A DNA stretch of 64,000 bases from an uncultured Prevotellaceae bacterium (GCA_900318775.1 ONLY01000003.1:124001-188000), one strand, 5' to 3'; positions 18,788-29,048 are shown, counted from the stretch's first letter. Translations and numbers: made by a program. Notes: generated from the sequence alone by a model not told the origin.

Positions 18788-19675
18788 ATGGAAGAAAACA
18801 AGTATTTCGAAGTTCTGAAGCAATATGATTTAGAACTAGATGACGAGAAAGTGAAGCGCCAGGTAGAGATTCTTCTGAAGGAGCATCTGGCGGAGAACAA
18901 CACCAAGGAAGTGAAGCAGTTCCTGCTGAACAGCGTAGAGCTCACCACCCTAAAGACAACAGACAGCGAGGACAGCGTGCTGAAGTTCGTGGAAAAGGTA
19001 AACAGATTTGACGATGTCTATCCTGAACTAGGACACGTCGCCACTGTGTGTGTTTATCCTTGCTATGCCAAGATCTGCCACGACACACTGGAGAGTGAAG
19101 AGGTGGAAATCGCTTGCGTCTCGGGTAGTTTTCCGTCATCACAGACATTTCTGGAAGTAAAGATAGCAGAGACTGCGTTGGCGCTAAAGGATGGCGCCAC
19201 AGAAATAGACATGGTGATTCCTGTAGGCAAGTTCTTGAATGGTGACTATGAGGGAATGTGCGATGAAATCGAAGAAATGAAGGCCCTTTGTGGTGATAAA
19301 AAACTGAAGACCATCCTTGAAACAGGATGTCTCAAAACTGCCACAAACATCAAGACAGCTAGCATCCTTGCCATGTATGCCGGTGCTGATTATATCAAGA
19401 CTTCAACGGGCAAATTGGAGCCTGCAGCAACGCCCGAAGCCGCCTTTGTCATGTGCCAAGCCATTAAGGAATATTACGATAAAACGGGCATTCAGATCGG
19501 TTTTAAGCCCGCAGGCGGCATGAAAACTGTAGAAGACGCCCTCACCTACTACACCATTGTAAAAGAAGTGCTGGGAGAGAAATGGCTCACGAACCAATGG
19601 CTGCGCCTTGGTACAAGTTCACTGGCCAATAAGCTGCTCTCTGAGATTGAAGGTAAGGAAGTGAAGTTCTTCTAA
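18788..19675 (+). CDS. deoC: Deoxyribose-phosphate aldolase
   Basis: Class I aldolase cleaving 2-deoxyribose-5-phosphate to glyceraldehyde-3-phosphate and acetaldehyde in deoxynucleoside catabolism. 295 aa from the ATG at 18788, longer than E. coli DeoC because of an N-terminal helical extension common in Bacteroidetes. The Schiff-base lysine lies in DYIKTSTGKL, and GFKPAGGMKTVEDAL carries the second active-site lysine. A GTG at 18758 would add ten residues, but the ATG is preferred. Last gene of the uvrC-dtd-deoC group. Confidence 0.95.
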   Translation: MEENKYFEVLKQYDLELDDEKVKRQVEILLKEHLAENNTKEVKQFLLNSVELTTLKTTDSEDSVLKFVEKVNRFDDVYPELGHVATVCVYPCYAKICHDTLESEEVEIACVSGSFPSSQTFLEVKIAETALALKDGATEIDMVIPVGKFLNGDYEGMCDEIEEMKALCGDKKLKTILETGCLKTATNIKTASILAMYAGADYIKTSTGKLEPAATPEAAFVMCQAIKEYYDKTGIQIGFKPAGGMKTVEDALTYYTIVKEVLGEKWLTNQWLRLGTSSLANKLLSEIEGKEVKFF

Positions 19676-19710
19676 TAGATGCAAGAGAAAGGCTGAACTG
19701 CTTTGAGTCT

Positions 19711-19894
19711 TTTTCCTCAAGCACAAATAAGTAGTTTCTTGAAACGCACAGATGCGTTGCCTACAAGCGCAATGAAGACTTGCCCACAAGCACAATGAAG
19801 ACTTGCCCACAAGCACAATAAAGGCTTGCTCACAAGCACAATGAAAGCTTGCCTACAAGCACAAAAGAGTGATGCCCTAAAGCACCAAGGAACT
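19711..19894. repeat. Eight-unit tandem repeat, period 23
   Basis: Eight consecutive 23-bp units start at 19711, 19734, 19757, 19780, 19803, 19826, 19849 and 19872. The five central units are close copies containing TTGCCYACAAGCACAATGAA; the outer ones match at 12-14 of 23 positions. Each core can form a small hairpin (CTTG, 4 nt, CAAG). It starts 35 bp after deoC. Confidence 0.88.
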
Positions 19895-19982
19895 ACTTCA
19901 ATAAACAGGGAAAAAGCTCACAAACATACACGAAGAAGGTATATCCTATACTTCTACAGAGCGACACACACAACCACATAAT

Positions 19983-20047
19983 CGGTGTGACTCAGACCGG
20001 GATAGGCGATGTGACTCAGACCACCAACCTCGGTGTGAGTCACACCG
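19983..20047. repeat. Triple palindrome element, copy 2
   Basis: Units at 19983-19999, 20007-20023 and 20031-20047 with 7-nt spacers GGATAGG and CCAACCT. The middle unit (CGATGTGACTCAGACCA) is the most diverged of all fifteen. It lies between convergent deoC and the polyprenyl synthase gene, just before a terminator. Confidence 0.9.
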
Positions 20048-20061
20048 TTTTCAGAACATAA

Positions 20062-20085
20062 AAAGCAGGCTTTCGGGCCTGCTTT
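20062..20085. terminator. Bidirectional intrinsic terminator, deoC / polyprenyl synthase
   Basis: A 9-bp stem (AAAGCAGGC, loop TTTCGG, GCCTGCTTT) flanked by A-rich and T-rich sequence between convergent genes. Confidence 0.8.
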
Positions 20086-20125
20086 CTTTATATATTCTAT
20101 TGAAAAGGGTGAATCACAGTTCAGA

Positions 20126-21103
20126 CTAAAGTGAACGATCAATCACATAGGCAACGTAGGCAATTAATGCTTGCTTAGCATCTGAATCAGGGAAGGAAGC
20201 TAGCAAATCCTTTGCTTTTTGGGCATAGCTATTCATCACCGCCTCCGCATATTCAATGCCGCCATTCGCCTTTGTAAACTCAACAAGAGTGTCTATCTCA
20301 GCTTGAGATACCATGCGTGATTTCACCTTACGTGCCAAAGCAAGCATTTCGTCGCTTCCGGAAACGAGCACAGCGTGAATAACGGGAAGCGTGAGCTTAC
20401 CCTCCTTCATATCGTTGCCAGTAGGTTTTCCTATCGCTGCATCAGAGGAATAATCGAAGATATCATCACGAATCTGGAAACAAATGCCAACATTTTCTCC
20501 GAATTGAGCCATAATTCGTCGTACTGATTTGTCCGACGAAACAGAAAGTGCCCCTGCTTCGGCGCATGCAGCAAAGAGCGCAGCCGTCTTATTGCGAATG
20601 ATATCAAAATAAACAACCTCGTCGATAGTCTGATTATTCACGTTGTGAAGTTGAAGCAGCTCGCCAGAAGAAAGGCTCTGTGCGGCATCAGACACAGAAT
20701 TCACCAAGTCGACACTACCCGTCTTGGCAGCACAACGAAGTGCATTTGCAAGGATGAAATCGCCTACAAGAACTGCCACCTGATTGCTATATGCGCTATT
20801 GACAGATTCTTGCCCACGACGTTCAGCGCTTTCGTCGACCACATCATCATGGATAAGGCTGGCTGTGTGGAAGAACTCAAACGTAGCTGCAGCATAGATG
20901 GAATCTTCATTTACAGCACCACCAATCAGTTTAGCGGCCAGCAACGTAAGCATTGGACGCATCATTTTCCCCTTCCTGTTAGCGATAGTGGCCAGCACTT
21001 CACGCAAGAGAGGGTTCGTGTGCACCATGTATGAGTCAAACACCTGACGATAGGTGTCCATCTCGGATTCAATTGGCTTTCTGATATATTGCAATACGTC
21101 CAT
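20126..21103 (-). CDS. Trans-polyprenyl diphosphate synthase
   Basis: Makes a long-chain all-trans prenyl diphosphate, probably the side chain of menaquinone. From the ATG at 21103 it is 325 aa. The first aspartate-rich motif is in SLIHDDVVDESAERRG and the second in FQIRDDIFDYS, both intact; GKMMRPML binds the allylic or homoallylic diphosphate. Longer reading frames upstream (to 21142) are rejected because the -7 promoter box TAACTTTG lies at 21122-21129. Chain length cannot be fixed from the sequence; heptaprenyl to nonaprenyl are possible. Divergent from polA. Confidence 0.93.
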   Translation of the reverse strand: MDVLQYIRKPIESEMDTYRQVFDSYMVHTNPLLREVLATIANRKGKMMRPMLTLLAAKLIGGAVNEDSIYAAATFEFFHTASLIHDDVVDESAERRGQESVNSAYSNQVAVLVGDFILANALRCAAKTGSVDLVNSVSDAAQSLSSGELLQLHNVNNQTIDEVVYFDIIRNKTAALFAACAEAGALSVSSDKSVRRIMAQFGENVGICFQIRDDIFDYSSDAAIGKPTGNDMKEGKLTLPVIHAVLVSGSDEMLALARKVKSRMVSQAEIDTLVEFTKANGGIEYAEAVMNSYAQKAKDLLASFPDSDAKQALIAYVAYVIDRSL

Positions 21104-21121
21104 CTTTACAAAAAACATCTG

Positions 21122-21129
21122 CAAAGTTA
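21122..21129 (-). promoter_or_regulatory. -7 promoter box of polyprenyl synthase gene
   Basis: TAACTTTG on the minus strand, 18 nt upstream of the ATG at 21103. It sets the start codon. No good -33 match is seen at 20 nt. Confidence 0.6.
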
Positions 21130-21179
21130 GCGCTTTTTCCAAATATAATTCGTAAGTTTACACACAAAATGGAAAAGGC

Positions 21180-24062
21180 ATGGCAAAATTGTTCCTTCTC
21201 GATGCTTACGCATTGATTTATAGAGCCTACTACGGCTTCATCAAGAATCCCCGCATCAACAGCAAAGGCGAAAATACTTCAGCAGTGCTAGGCTTCGTCA
21301 ACACGCTGGAAGAGATTCTCACCAAGGAGAACCCCGAATACATCGGTGTAGCATTCGATCCACACGGCCCAACATTTCGCCATGAGACATTCGCCGAATA
21401 CAAGGCGCAGCGCGAAGAAACACCCGAAGGCATCCGCTTTGCCGTACCCATAATTAAAGATGTATTGAAAGCCTACCGCATCCCCGTATTGGAAGTTCCA
21501 GGCTTTGAAGCAGACGATGTAATCGGCACATTGGCAAAACAAAGCGAATCCATCGAAGGAATTGACACCTATATGATGACTCCCGACAAGGACTATGGGC
21601 AACTTGTAGCTGAACACGTGAAAATGTACAAGCCTCGACATGATGGTGGCTTCGATATCATGGGCGTGAAAGAGGTGACGGAGAAGTATGGCATCAACAA
21701 TGTGAACCAAGTCATCGACCTTCTAGGTTTGATGGGCGACTCATCCGACAACTATCCTGGCTGCCCAGGCGTAGGCGAGAAGACAGCCGTGAAACTCATC
21801 AACGAGTTTGGCAACATCGAAGGACTCTTAGCCAACATCGACCAGCTGAAAGGAGCGATGAAACGGAAAGTGGAGGAACATGTGGACGACATCAAGCTAT
21901 CGAAGTACCTCGCAACCATACGTACCGACGTGCCCATCACCCTCGACCTCAATAACCTCAAGCGTGAATCCATTGACGAAACTGCCTTGAAAGAAATTTT
22001 CGAACGGCTAGAGTTCCGTACCCTAAGCAGAAAACTTTTCAGCGATGGAAAAGACACAAATGGAGAAAAGGAGCAAGCAGGAGCAAGGAACAAGCGACAA
22101 GGAGCACAAGGCGATCTTTTCAGCGGTGACCTCTTCGGTGGACCCGCGCCAACCTCGCAACCCTCCCTTTTTGACGCCCCTAATACTGCGCTCAATTCGA
22201 GCGAGGGGCAAGGCGATTTGTTTTCGTCGAATCTCAGTGACATAACATCAACAAGCCATAATTACCAGCTCGTTGATTCTGAGGAAGAAATGGATTCGCT
22301 AATTGCAAAATTATTGACTTCCGATTCCATTAGTCTAGATACAGAGACTACTTCCGTGGACGCTATGGCGGCAAAACTGGTGGGATTGAGCTTTGCAGTG
22401 GAAGAAGGAAGTGCATTCTATATACCCATTCCCTATCATGAAGAGTGGACAGGCAGCGAGTTTGAAGAATCGTTAAGGATTGTTAACAAGTTCAAACTGG
22501 TGTACGAGTCAGACCAAATCCTAAAGATTGGACAGAACATCAAGTACGACATGATGGTGCTCGCCAACTATGGCATTCACCTTGAGGGCAAGATGTTCGA
22601 CACGATGATTGCGCATTATATCATCGCACCCGAGCTGCGCCACAATATGGATTACCTCGCGGAAGTATATCTCAAGTATCAAACTATCCACATCGACACC
22701 CTCATCGGCTCGGGCAAGAAACAACGCTCCATGCATGAGCTCGACCCCAAAGAAGTGTACGAGTATGCAGCAGAGGATGCCGATGTGACGCTGAAGCTGA
22801 AAAACATTCTGGAGAAGGAACTGCTGGAGAAGGGGCTTTGGAAACTGTTCAACGAGGTAGAAATGCCGCTGGTGCCTGTGCTGGCAAGGATGGAGATGAA
22901 TGGTGTACGCATCGACGAAGCCTCTCTGTCGGAAACTTCACGAGTGTTTACAGAGCGCATGGAAAGCATCGAACGAGAAATACGCGAAGTGGCAGGAGAG
23001 GAACTGAACATCAGCTCTCCGAAACAAGTGGGCGAACTCCTCTTTGACAAGCTAAAAATCGACGCCAAACCCAAGAAGACAAAAACAGGACAATATGTAA
23101 CTGACGAAGCCACTCTGCTTGCGCTGAAGAGCAAGCACCCCGTGGTGGAGAAGATACTGGATTATCGTGGTTACAAGAAATTGCTGAGCACCTATATTGA
23201 CGCGCTCCCTCAGCTGGTAAACCCGCGCACAGGCCACATACACACATCTTACAACCAAGCAGTTACAGCCACAGGAAGACTCTCTTCAAGCAGTCCTAAC
23301 CTGCAGAACATCCCCATCCGTGACGAGAATGGAAAGGAAGTGCGTAAAGCCTTCATTCCCGACCAAGGAGAGCTCTTTTTCTCTGCCGATTACAGTCAGA
23401 TAGAATTGCGATTGATGGCTCATTTGAGCCAAGACCACAATATGGTAGAGGACTTCAACAGCGGACACGATATCCATCAGGCCACAGCAGCCAAAATCTT
23501 CAAGGTGGACATCAAGGATGTGACGAGCGACATGCGCCGCAAGGCCAAGACTGCCAACTTCGGCATCATCTACGGAATCTCCGCCTTCGGATTGGCCGAG
23601 CGCATGGAGGTGAGCCGCAGCGAAGCCAAACAACTCATTGACGACTACTTTGCCACTTATCCGGGCGTGAAAGCGTACATGGACCAGAGCATCGAGAAAG
23701 CCCGCGAATTGGGCTACACAGAGACCCTTCTCGGACGTCGCTGCCAACTGCCCGACATCAACTCGCGCAACGCTGTGGTGCGCGGCTATGCTGAACGAAA
23801 CGCCATCAATGCTCCTATTCAGGGAACTGCCGCCGACATTATCAAGGTGGCGATGATACGCATCGACAAGCGAATGCGCGAAGAAGGTCTGCGCTCAAAG
23901 ATGATACTGCAAGTGCACGACGAACTCAACTTCTCCGTCGTGCCCGAAGAGAAAGAGATGCTGCAAGCATTGGTTATCAACGAGATGCAGAACGCCATCC
24001 AGCTCTCCGTGCCCCTCTTTGCAGACTGCGGATGGGGCACCAACTGGCTTGAGGCACACTAA
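21180..24062 (+). CDS. polA: DNA polymerase I
   Basis: Removes RNA primers, fills gaps and acts in repair. 960 aa with three domains: 5'-3' exonuclease (LLDAYALIYRAYYG at the N terminus, GDSSDNYPGCPGVGEKTA for the H3TH region), an intact 3'-5' exonuclease (SLDTETTS, KIGQNIKYD, YAAEDADVTL), and the polymerase (FSADYSQIELRLMAH, RRKAKTANFGIIYG, LQVHDELNFS). Between the two nuclease domains (about 290-350) is a low-complexity linker rich in Gly, Ser and Ala. It carries three QxxLF motifs, QGDLF at 310, QPSLF at 327 and QGDLF at 344, which fit the sliding-clamp-binding consensus. Divergent from the polyprenyl synthase gene. Confidence 0.97.
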   Translation: MAKLFLLDAYALIYRAYYGFIKNPRINSKGENTSAVLGFVNTLEEILTKENPEYIGVAFDPHGPTFRHETFAEYKAQREETPEGIRFAVPIIKDVLKAYRIPVLEVPGFEADDVIGTLAKQSESIEGIDTYMMTPDKDYGQLVAEHVKMYKPRHDGGFDIMGVKEVTEKYGINNVNQVIDLLGLMGDSSDNYPGCPGVGEKTAVKLINEFGNIEGLLANIDQLKGAMKRKVEEHVDDIKLSKYLATIRTDVPITLDLNNLKRESIDETALKEIFERLEFRTLSRKLFSDGKDTNGEKEQAGARNKRQGAQGDLFSGDLFGGPAPTSQPSLFDAPNTALNSSEGQGDLFSSNLSDITSTSHNYQLVDSEEEMDSLIAKLLTSDSISLDTETTSVDAMAAKLVGLSFAVEEGSAFYIPIPYHEEWTGSEFEESLRIVNKFKLVYESDQILKIGQNIKYDMMVLANYGIHLEGKMFDTMIAHYIIAPELRHNMDYLAEVYLKYQTIHIDTLIGSGKKQRSMHELDPKEVYEYAAEDADVTLKLKNILEKELLEKGLWKLFNEVEMPLVPVLARMEMNGVRIDEASLSETSRVFTERMESIEREIREVAGEELNISSPKQVGELLFDKLKIDAKPKKTKTGQYVTDEATLLALKSKHPVVEKILDYRGYKKLLSTYIDALPQLVNPRTGHIHTSYNQAVTATGRLSSSSPNLQNIPIRDENGKEVRKAFIPDQGELFFSADYSQIELRLMAHLSQDHNMVEDFNSGHDIHQATAAKIFKVDIKDVTSDMRRKAKTANFGIIYGISAFGLAERMEVSRSEAKQLIDDYFATYPGVKAYMDQSIEKARELGYTETLLGRRCQLPDINSRNAVVRGYAERNAINAPIQGTAADIIKVAMIRIDKRMREEGLRSKMILQVHDELNFSVVPEEKEMLQALVINEMQNAIQLSVPLFADCGWGTNWLEAH

Positions 24063-24073
24063 ATCCAATAGCA

Positions 24074-24103
24074 CTTTCCCATCGTTCACGCACGATGGGA
24101 AAG
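24074..24103 (+). terminator. Possible terminator after polA
   Basis: A perfect 12-bp stem (CTTTCCCATCGT / ACGATGGGAAAG) with a 6-nt loop, 11 nt after the polA stop. The U-tract is weak. Confidence 0.55.
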
Positions 24104-24152
24104 CCCATTATTTACCTCAAACACAAACCAAGCGAATCAAGCAGAATTCCCC

Positions 24153-25100
24153 ATGTGGCAAAGTCTCGCTGCATTCATATTATTGTTGTTATACGCGCAT
24201 GACGTAAAGGCACAACAGACCTTTACGGCCCTTTCCTACAACATCGAGAACGCGTTCGACACCATCCACGACGAGGGAAAGCAAGACTACGAATTCTGTG
24301 CGGGCGGAGAACGGAGATGGAACAAGCAGCGCTTGTTCAAGAAGCTGATAGCCATAGGCAAAGTCATTGTGGCAGCAGACGAGCAGAAGCCCGTTGACTT
24401 GATAGGCCTCTGCGAAGTTGAGAACGACACGGTGATGACCTACCTCACTGAACACACTCCGCTGAAGAACCTCGGCTACCGCTACATCATGACTCACTCC
24501 AGCGACAAGCGTGGCATCGATGTCGCCCTGCTCTACTCGCCATTTACGTTCTATCCTGTTGAGGTTCAAGACATACATCCTCACGCAGGCAATAGGAACA
24601 CACGCGACATTCTACATGTGGCAGGCATCATTGCCAAAGGCGATACACTTGATGCTTACGTGCTCCATTTGCCTTCCAAACTGGGCGGCGGAGAGGCACA
24701 ACAAGTCAGCATGAACATCTGTCAGCAGCTCCTCTCACACGCCGATTCTGTATGTGCATCGCGCCAGTGCCCCAACCTCATCATCATGGGCGACTTCAAT
24801 GCCGAAACTAATTCGCCACAACTCAAGCTGCTCACTCAAAGCCGCAGCCTTACTGACAGGACTGTCGATCTTGAACCTGGCACCTATAAGTATCAAGGAG
24901 AATGGTCCACGATTGACCACATTCTCACCCATACCACTACCCTCTCCCACCTGCTGACACGCATCCTCACCTTCCCCTTCCTCACCGAGCCAGACCCACT
25001 CGGCAACAACGAGAAACCTTACCGAACGTATCGTGGACCCAACTATCTCGGCGGTCCCAGCGACCACCTCCCTGTGGTAAGTGTCTTCCAAATGAGGTAG
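24153..25100 (+). CDS. Exported endonuclease/exonuclease/phosphatase-family protein
   Basis: 315 aa of the DNase I-like (EEP) superfamily, metal-dependent phosphodiesterases acting on nucleic acids or phospholipid/inositol headgroups. An N-terminal signal peptide ends near VKAQQ. Conserved EEP residues are visible: SYNIENAFD with the Asn, LCEVEND (metal-binding Glu), RGIDVALLY, MGDFNAET (Asp and Asn), TIDHILTH and the final catalytic GPSDHLPV. Bacteroidetes relatives are usually annotated only as endonuclease. Substrate unknown; extracytoplasmic location inferred from the signal. Confidence 0.88.
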   Translation: MWQSLAAFILLLLYAHDVKAQQTFTALSYNIENAFDTIHDEGKQDYEFCAGGERRWNKQRLFKKLIAIGKVIVAADEQKPVDLIGLCEVENDTVMTYLTEHTPLKNLGYRYIMTHSSDKRGIDVALLYSPFTFYPVEVQDIHPHAGNRNTRDILHVAGIIAKGDTLDAYVLHLPSKLGGGEAQQVSMNICQQLLSHADSVCASRQCPNLIIMGDFNAETNSPQLKLLTQSRSLTDRTVDLEPGTYKYQGEWSTIDHILTHTTTLSHLLTRILTFPFLTEPDPLGNNEKPYRTYRGPNYLGGPSDHLPVVSVFQMR

Positions 25101-25154
25101 CCTCTATTCACTTCACATTATTGTCCAATATGTACTCGCCTTGTGCTACTTTTC

Positions 25155-25219
25155 CGGTGTGAGTCACACCGATGGTGGCGGTCTGAGTCACACCGCACAG
25201 TACGGTCTGAGTCACACCG
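25155..25219. repeat. Triple palindrome element, copy 3
   Basis: Units at 25155-25171, 25179-25195 and 25203-25219 with 7-nt spacers ATGGTGG and CACAGTA. The right flank ATTTTGAGGCA is shared with copies 1 and 5. It lies between two plus-strand genes. Confidence 0.93.
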
Positions 25220-25450
25220 ATTTTGAGGCATATACTGCTGGCCATTTTGTACAATTCCTGCACACCTATTGCCAACAAGGGCGCAGAACATGAATCAGGA
25301 ACAAAGAAAGCGTGAAAACCACCTCTGTAAGAAAGCAGAAAGATGCACTCAAGGCAATGGGCCTCCCGCTGGGCGATGTCCGGCGAGACGCACGTCTAGG
25401 CACCACTTGTGCTTTCGCCGCGACGCTGAGAAAGAATAAAACCGAATGAA
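25220..25450. other. Intergenic region without recognisable gene
   Basis: About 230 bp between the triple palindrome element and the next promoter. I see no open frame with coding character, no tRNA and no clear repeat. Confidence 0.5.
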
Positions 25451-25482
25451 TTTGTTTTTTCTCCCACTTATTCGTATCTTTG
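25451..25482 (+). promoter_or_regulatory. Promoter of the GNAT-parE-coaD-ctpA operon
   Basis: -33 TTTG (25451-25454), exactly 20 nt, -7 TATCTTTG (25475-25482). The ATG at 25506 is 23 nt downstream, which excludes the in-frame start at 25446. Confidence 0.85.
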
Positions 25483-25505
25483 TACCCAAATTTGCATTTG
25501 ACAAA

Positions 25506-26639
25506 ATGGTAACCATCAAGAAAGTAGAAACAAAGAAAGAACTGAAACAGTTCATCCGTTTTAATTACGAATTATATAAAGACAACCCCTATTCCGTGCC
25601 CGACTTGTATGAGGACATGCTGAACACGTTCTCTGACAAGAACGCAGCAATGGAATTCTGCGAGGCAGCCTATTTCCTGGCATATAAGGATGGGAAGCTG
25701 GTAGGCCGCGTGGCAGCCATCATCAACAAAAAGGCGAACAAGGCGTGGAACCTGAAGAATGTGCGCTTCGGCTGGATAGACTTTATAGACGACGAGGAAG
25801 TGAGCGAGGCGCTGCTGCAGACGGTGGAAGCATGGGGAAAGGAGCGCGGAATGGACACCATTCAAGGTCCGCTGGGCTTCACCGACATGGATGCAGAAGG
25901 CATGCTGATTGAAGGCTTCGAGGAGCTTTCAACAATGGCCACCATCTATAACTATCCTTACTATCAGAAGCACATCGAGCGACTAGGCTTTGAAAAGGAT
26001 GCCGACTGGATAGAGATGCTGATGACTGTGCCCAAAGAGACAGGGCTGCCCGAACGGCTCAAGAAGATTGCCGAAATCGTGATGAAGAAGTACGACCTGC
26101 GCATCAAGAAATACACGTCGGCCAAGAAGATTGCGAAAGAATATGGCCAAGAAATCTTCTCGGTCATCAATGAGGCCTTCAAGCCTCTGTTCGGATACAG
26201 CGAGCTGAGCCAGAAACAGATAGACCAATACGTGAAGATGTTCCTTCCCGTGCTCGACCTGAAGCTGGTGAGCCTCGTGACAGAAGCAAACGGCAAGCTG
26301 GTGGCTGTGGGCATCTCCATGCCATCTATGTCGAAGGCGCTGCAGGCCGCCAAGGGAAAGCTCACGCCATTCGGCTGGTGGCACCTGCTGAAGGCACTGA
26401 AATTCAAGAAGCCCAAGGTGCTCGACCTCCTGCTGGTGGGCGTGCTGCCTGAATACCAAAGTAAGGGCGTGAACTCCATCCTGTTCTACGACTTGCTGCC
26501 CATCTATGTGTCTGAGGGCTATGACTACGTGGAGACCAACCCAGAGCTGGAAGAAAACGAAAAGGTGCAGCAGCAGTGGATCTATTTTGAAAGAAGACAG
26601 CACAAGAGAAGAAGGTGCTACAAGAAGGAGATAAAATAA
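25506..26639 (+). CDS. GNAT-family acetyltransferase-like protein
   Basis: 377 aa; the central and C-terminal parts have the GNAT fold. The C-terminal [24 protein letters not shown] segment corresponds to the acetyl-CoA-binding motif A (R/Q-x-x-G-x-G/A), here QSKGVN. The N-terminal half ([33 protein letters not shown]) matches a family widespread in Bacteroidetes of unknown substrate. Its stop codon overlaps the parE start (TAATG), so translation is probably coupled. The promoter at 25451-25482 fixes the start. Confidence 0.85.
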   Translation: MVTIKKVETKKELKQFIRFNYELYKDNPYSVPDLYEDMLNTFSDKNAAMEFCEAAYFLAYKDGKLVGRVAAIINKKANKAWNLKNVRFGWIDFIDDEEVSEALLQTVEAWGKERGMDTIQGPLGFTDMDAEGMLIEGFEELSTMATIYNYPYYQKHIERLGFEKDADWIEMLMTVPKETGLPERLKKIAEIVMKKYDLRIKKYTSAKKIAKEYGQEIFSVINEAFKPLFGYSELSQKQIDQYVKMFLPVLDLKLVSLVTEANGKLVAVGISMPSMSKALQAAKGKLTPFGWWHLLKALKFKKPKVLDLLLVGVLPEYQSKGVNSILFYDLLPIYVSEGYDYVETNPELEENEKVQQQWIYFERRQHKRRRCYKKEIK

Positions 26640-28606
26640 TGGCAGAACAGAATCTGAACAACACCACCCCCGATGCAGCCTATGGTGATGCCAACATCAT
26701 CACGCTGACAGGCGTGGAGCACATCCGCCTGCGTCCAGGCATGTACATCGGCCGCCTAGGCGACGGAAGCCATGCCGAAGACGGCATCTATGTGCTCTTG
26801 AAAGAGATAGTCGACAACAGTATCGACGAGTTCAAGATGCAGGCCGGCAAGCGCATCGAGGTGGAAGTGCAGGACAACCGCGCCGTGACGGTGCGCGACT
26901 ATGGCCGTGGCATTCCGCAAGGCAAGATGATTGAGGCCGTCAGCATCTTGAACACAGGTGGTAAGTACGACTCGAAAGCATTCCAGAAGTCCATCGGCCT
27001 GAACGGCGTGGGCACCAAGGCCGTGAACGCGCTGTCCAACCGCTTCGAGGTGAGAAGTTACCGCGACGGTGTGGTGCGCACGGCTGTGTTTGAAAAAGGC
27101 AAGCTGGTGGACGATAAGACGGAGAAGACAAATGAGGAGAACGGCACCTACATCTATTTCCAACCCGACGACACCTTGTTCCTTAACTATAAGTTTCAGG
27201 ATGAGTTCGTAAGCAACATGCTGCGCAACTACACCTACCTGAACACAGGACTGGAAATCTTCTACAACGGCAGCCGCATCGTGAGCCGCAACGGTCTGAA
27301 AGACCTCCTCAAGGACACGATGGACGCCACCCCACTCTATGATATCATCCACCTGAAGGGTGACGACATTGAGATAGCATTCACCCACACCAATCAGCAA
27401 TACGGCGAGGAATACCATTCATTTGTGAATGGTCAGCACACCATTCAGGGAGGTACCCATCAGAGTGCCTTCAAAGAACATATTGCCAAGACCATTAAGG
27501 AGTTCTACAGCAAGAACTATGAGTACAGCGACATTCGCTCAGGCATCATTGCCGCAATAGCCATCAACGTGCAGGAGCCGCAATTCGAGTCACAGACGAA
27601 AATCAAGCTGGGCTCACTCACAATGGAGCCCAATGGCGGCATCAGCGTGAACAAGTTTGTGGGCGACTTCATCAAGATGGAAGTCGACAACTACCTGCAC
27701 AAAAATCTTGATGTGGCAGAGGTTCTTGAAGAGAAAATCAAGAATAACGAACGAGACAGAAAAGCTATTGCAGGAGTAACAAAACTAGCACGCGAACGGG
27801 CAAAGAAAGCCAACCTGCACAACCGCAAACTGCGCGACTGCAAGATACACCTGAACGACGCCAAGGGCCCTCTAAAAGAGGAAAGCTCCATCTTCATCAC
27901 CGAGGGCGACTCAGCCAGCGGCAGCATCACCAAGAGCCGCGACGTGATGACACAGGCCGTCTTCTCCCTGCGAGGAAAACCGCTGAACTCGTACGGCATG
28001 ACAAAGAAAGTGGTGTACGAAAACGAAGAGTTCAACCTGCTACAAGCAGCCCTCAACATCGAGGACGGACTCGACGGACTGCGCTACAACAAAGTCATTG
28101 TGGCCACCGATGCCGATGTGGACGGCATGCACATCCGACTGCTGATGATCACCTTCTTCCTGCAGTTCTTCCCCGAACTCATCAGAACCGGACACGTGTA
28201 CATCCTCCAGACACCGCTCTTCCGCGTACGCAACCGCAAAAAGCGCATCAAGAAAGCCTTGCTGGACAAATATATGGAAGAACATCCCGACAGCAAAGGC
28301 GACTTCATCACCCTGTATTGCTACAACGACGAAGAGCGCCAGAAAGCCATCGAAATGCTCGGACCTGAACCCGAAATCACCCGATTCAAAGGACTGGGAG
28401 AAATCTCACCCGACGAGTTCAAGAACTTCATCGGCTCAGACATGCGACTGGAAAGCGTCACACTGCGCAAAACCGACCAAGTGAAGGAACTCCTCGAATA
28501 CTACATGGGCAAGAACACCATGCAGCGCCAGAACTTTATCATTAACAACCTGGTCATCGAGGAAGACAAACCCGAAGAAGACCGCGAACTGAAAGAAGAT
28601 GAGTAA
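26639..28606 (+). CDS. parE: DNA topoisomerase IV subunit B (type IIA topoisomerase ATPase subunit)
   Basis: ATPase and TOPRIM subunit of the decatenating topoisomerase. 655 aa, shorter than most GyrB. The GHKL ATPase has [10 protein letters not shown] (catalytic Glu, Mg-binding Asn), DYGRGIP and [14 protein letters not shown]. The TOPRIM domain has [10 protein letters not shown] and [11 protein letters not shown]. The C-terminal [13 protein letters not shown] motif is intact. ParE rather than GyrB is inferred from length and sequence style. The partner parC gene is not in this window. The ATG overlaps the GNAT stop, and the 3' end overlaps coaD by 8 nt. Confidence 0.92.
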   Translation: MAEQNLNNTTPDAAYGDANIITLTGVEHIRLRPGMYIGRLGDGSHAEDGIYVLLKEIVDNSIDEFKMQAGKRIEVEVQDNRAVTVRDYGRGIPQGKMIEAVSILNTGGKYDSKAFQKSIGLNGVGTKAVNALSNRFEVRSYRDGVVRTAVFEKGKLVDDKTEKTNEENGTYIYFQPDDTLFLNYKFQDEFVSNMLRNYTYLNTGLEIFYNGSRIVSRNGLKDLLKDTMDATPLYDIIHLKGDDIEIAFTHTNQQYGEEYHSFVNGQHTIQGGTHQSAFKEHIAKTIKEFYSKNYEYSDIRSGIIAAIAINVQEPQFESQTKIKLGSLTMEPNGGISVNKFVGDFIKMEVDNYLHKNLDVAEVLEEKIKNNERDRKAIAGVTKLARERAKKANLHNRKLRDCKIHLNDAKGPLKEESSIFITEGDSASGSITKSRDVMTQAVFSLRGKPLNSYGMTKKVVYENEEFNLLQAALNIEDGLDGLRYNKVIVATDADVDGMHIRLLMITFFLQFFPELIRTGHVYILQTPLFRVRNRKKRIKKALLDKYMEEHPDSKGDFITLYCYNDEERQKAIEMLGPEPEITRFKGLGEISPDEFKNFIGSDMRLESVTLRKTDQVKELLEYYMGKNTMQRQNFIINNLVIEEDKPEEDRELKEDE

Positions 28607-29048
28607 AAAAGCATTATTTGCCGGAAGCTTTGACCCCTTCACCAAAGGACATCAGAACATCGTCGACCGCGCCCTGCAAAGCGTGGCCGACGAAGTCGTT
28701 ATAGCCATCGGCATCAACCGCGACAAGCACAGCACCTTCTCCTGCGAAGAACGCCTGCAAGCCATCCGAAAACTCTACAAGGACAATCCCAAAGTGCACG
28801 TAGACACCTACGAAGGGCTCACAACCGACTATGCGCAACGCATCGGAGCTGACTTCCTGCTGCGCGGCGTGAGAAGCGTCAAAGACTTCGAGTTCGAACG
28901 CGACATCGCCGAAGTGAACAAACGCCTCACGGGCATAGAAACCGTACTTCTGTTCACAACCCCCGAATATGCCTGCATTAGCTCCAGCGTAGTGCGCGAG
29001 CTAATGTCCTACAACACAAACGTAAACGATTTTTTACCAACAACATGA
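28599..29048 (+). CDS. coaD: Phosphopantetheine adenylyltransferase
   Basis: Penultimate step of coenzyme A synthesis: ATP plus 4'-phosphopantetheine gives dephospho-CoA. 149 aa. The nucleotidyltransferase (T/H)xGH motif is present as DPFTKGH near residues 12-18; [14 protein letters not shown] and the ISSSVVREL segment are family hallmarks. It overlaps parE by 8 nt and the following peptidase gene by 4 nt, so the three are probably translationally coupled. Confidence 0.97.
   Translation: MSKKALFAGSFDPFTKGHQNIVDRALQSVADEVVIAIGINRDKHSTFSCEERLQAIRKLYKDNPKVHVDTYEGLTTDYAQRIGADFLLRGVRSVKDFEFERDIAEVNKRLTGIETVLLFTTPEYACISSSVVRELMSYNTNVNDFLPTT

Noticed and set aside
19711-19894. CRISPR-like array
   Set aside because: Units abut with no unique spacers, are only 23 bp, and no cas genes are present; it is a tandem repeat.
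21610-21627. parS-like CACGTG in polA
   Set aside because: Only the central hexamer and three flanking bases match; the true sites match at all 16 positions.
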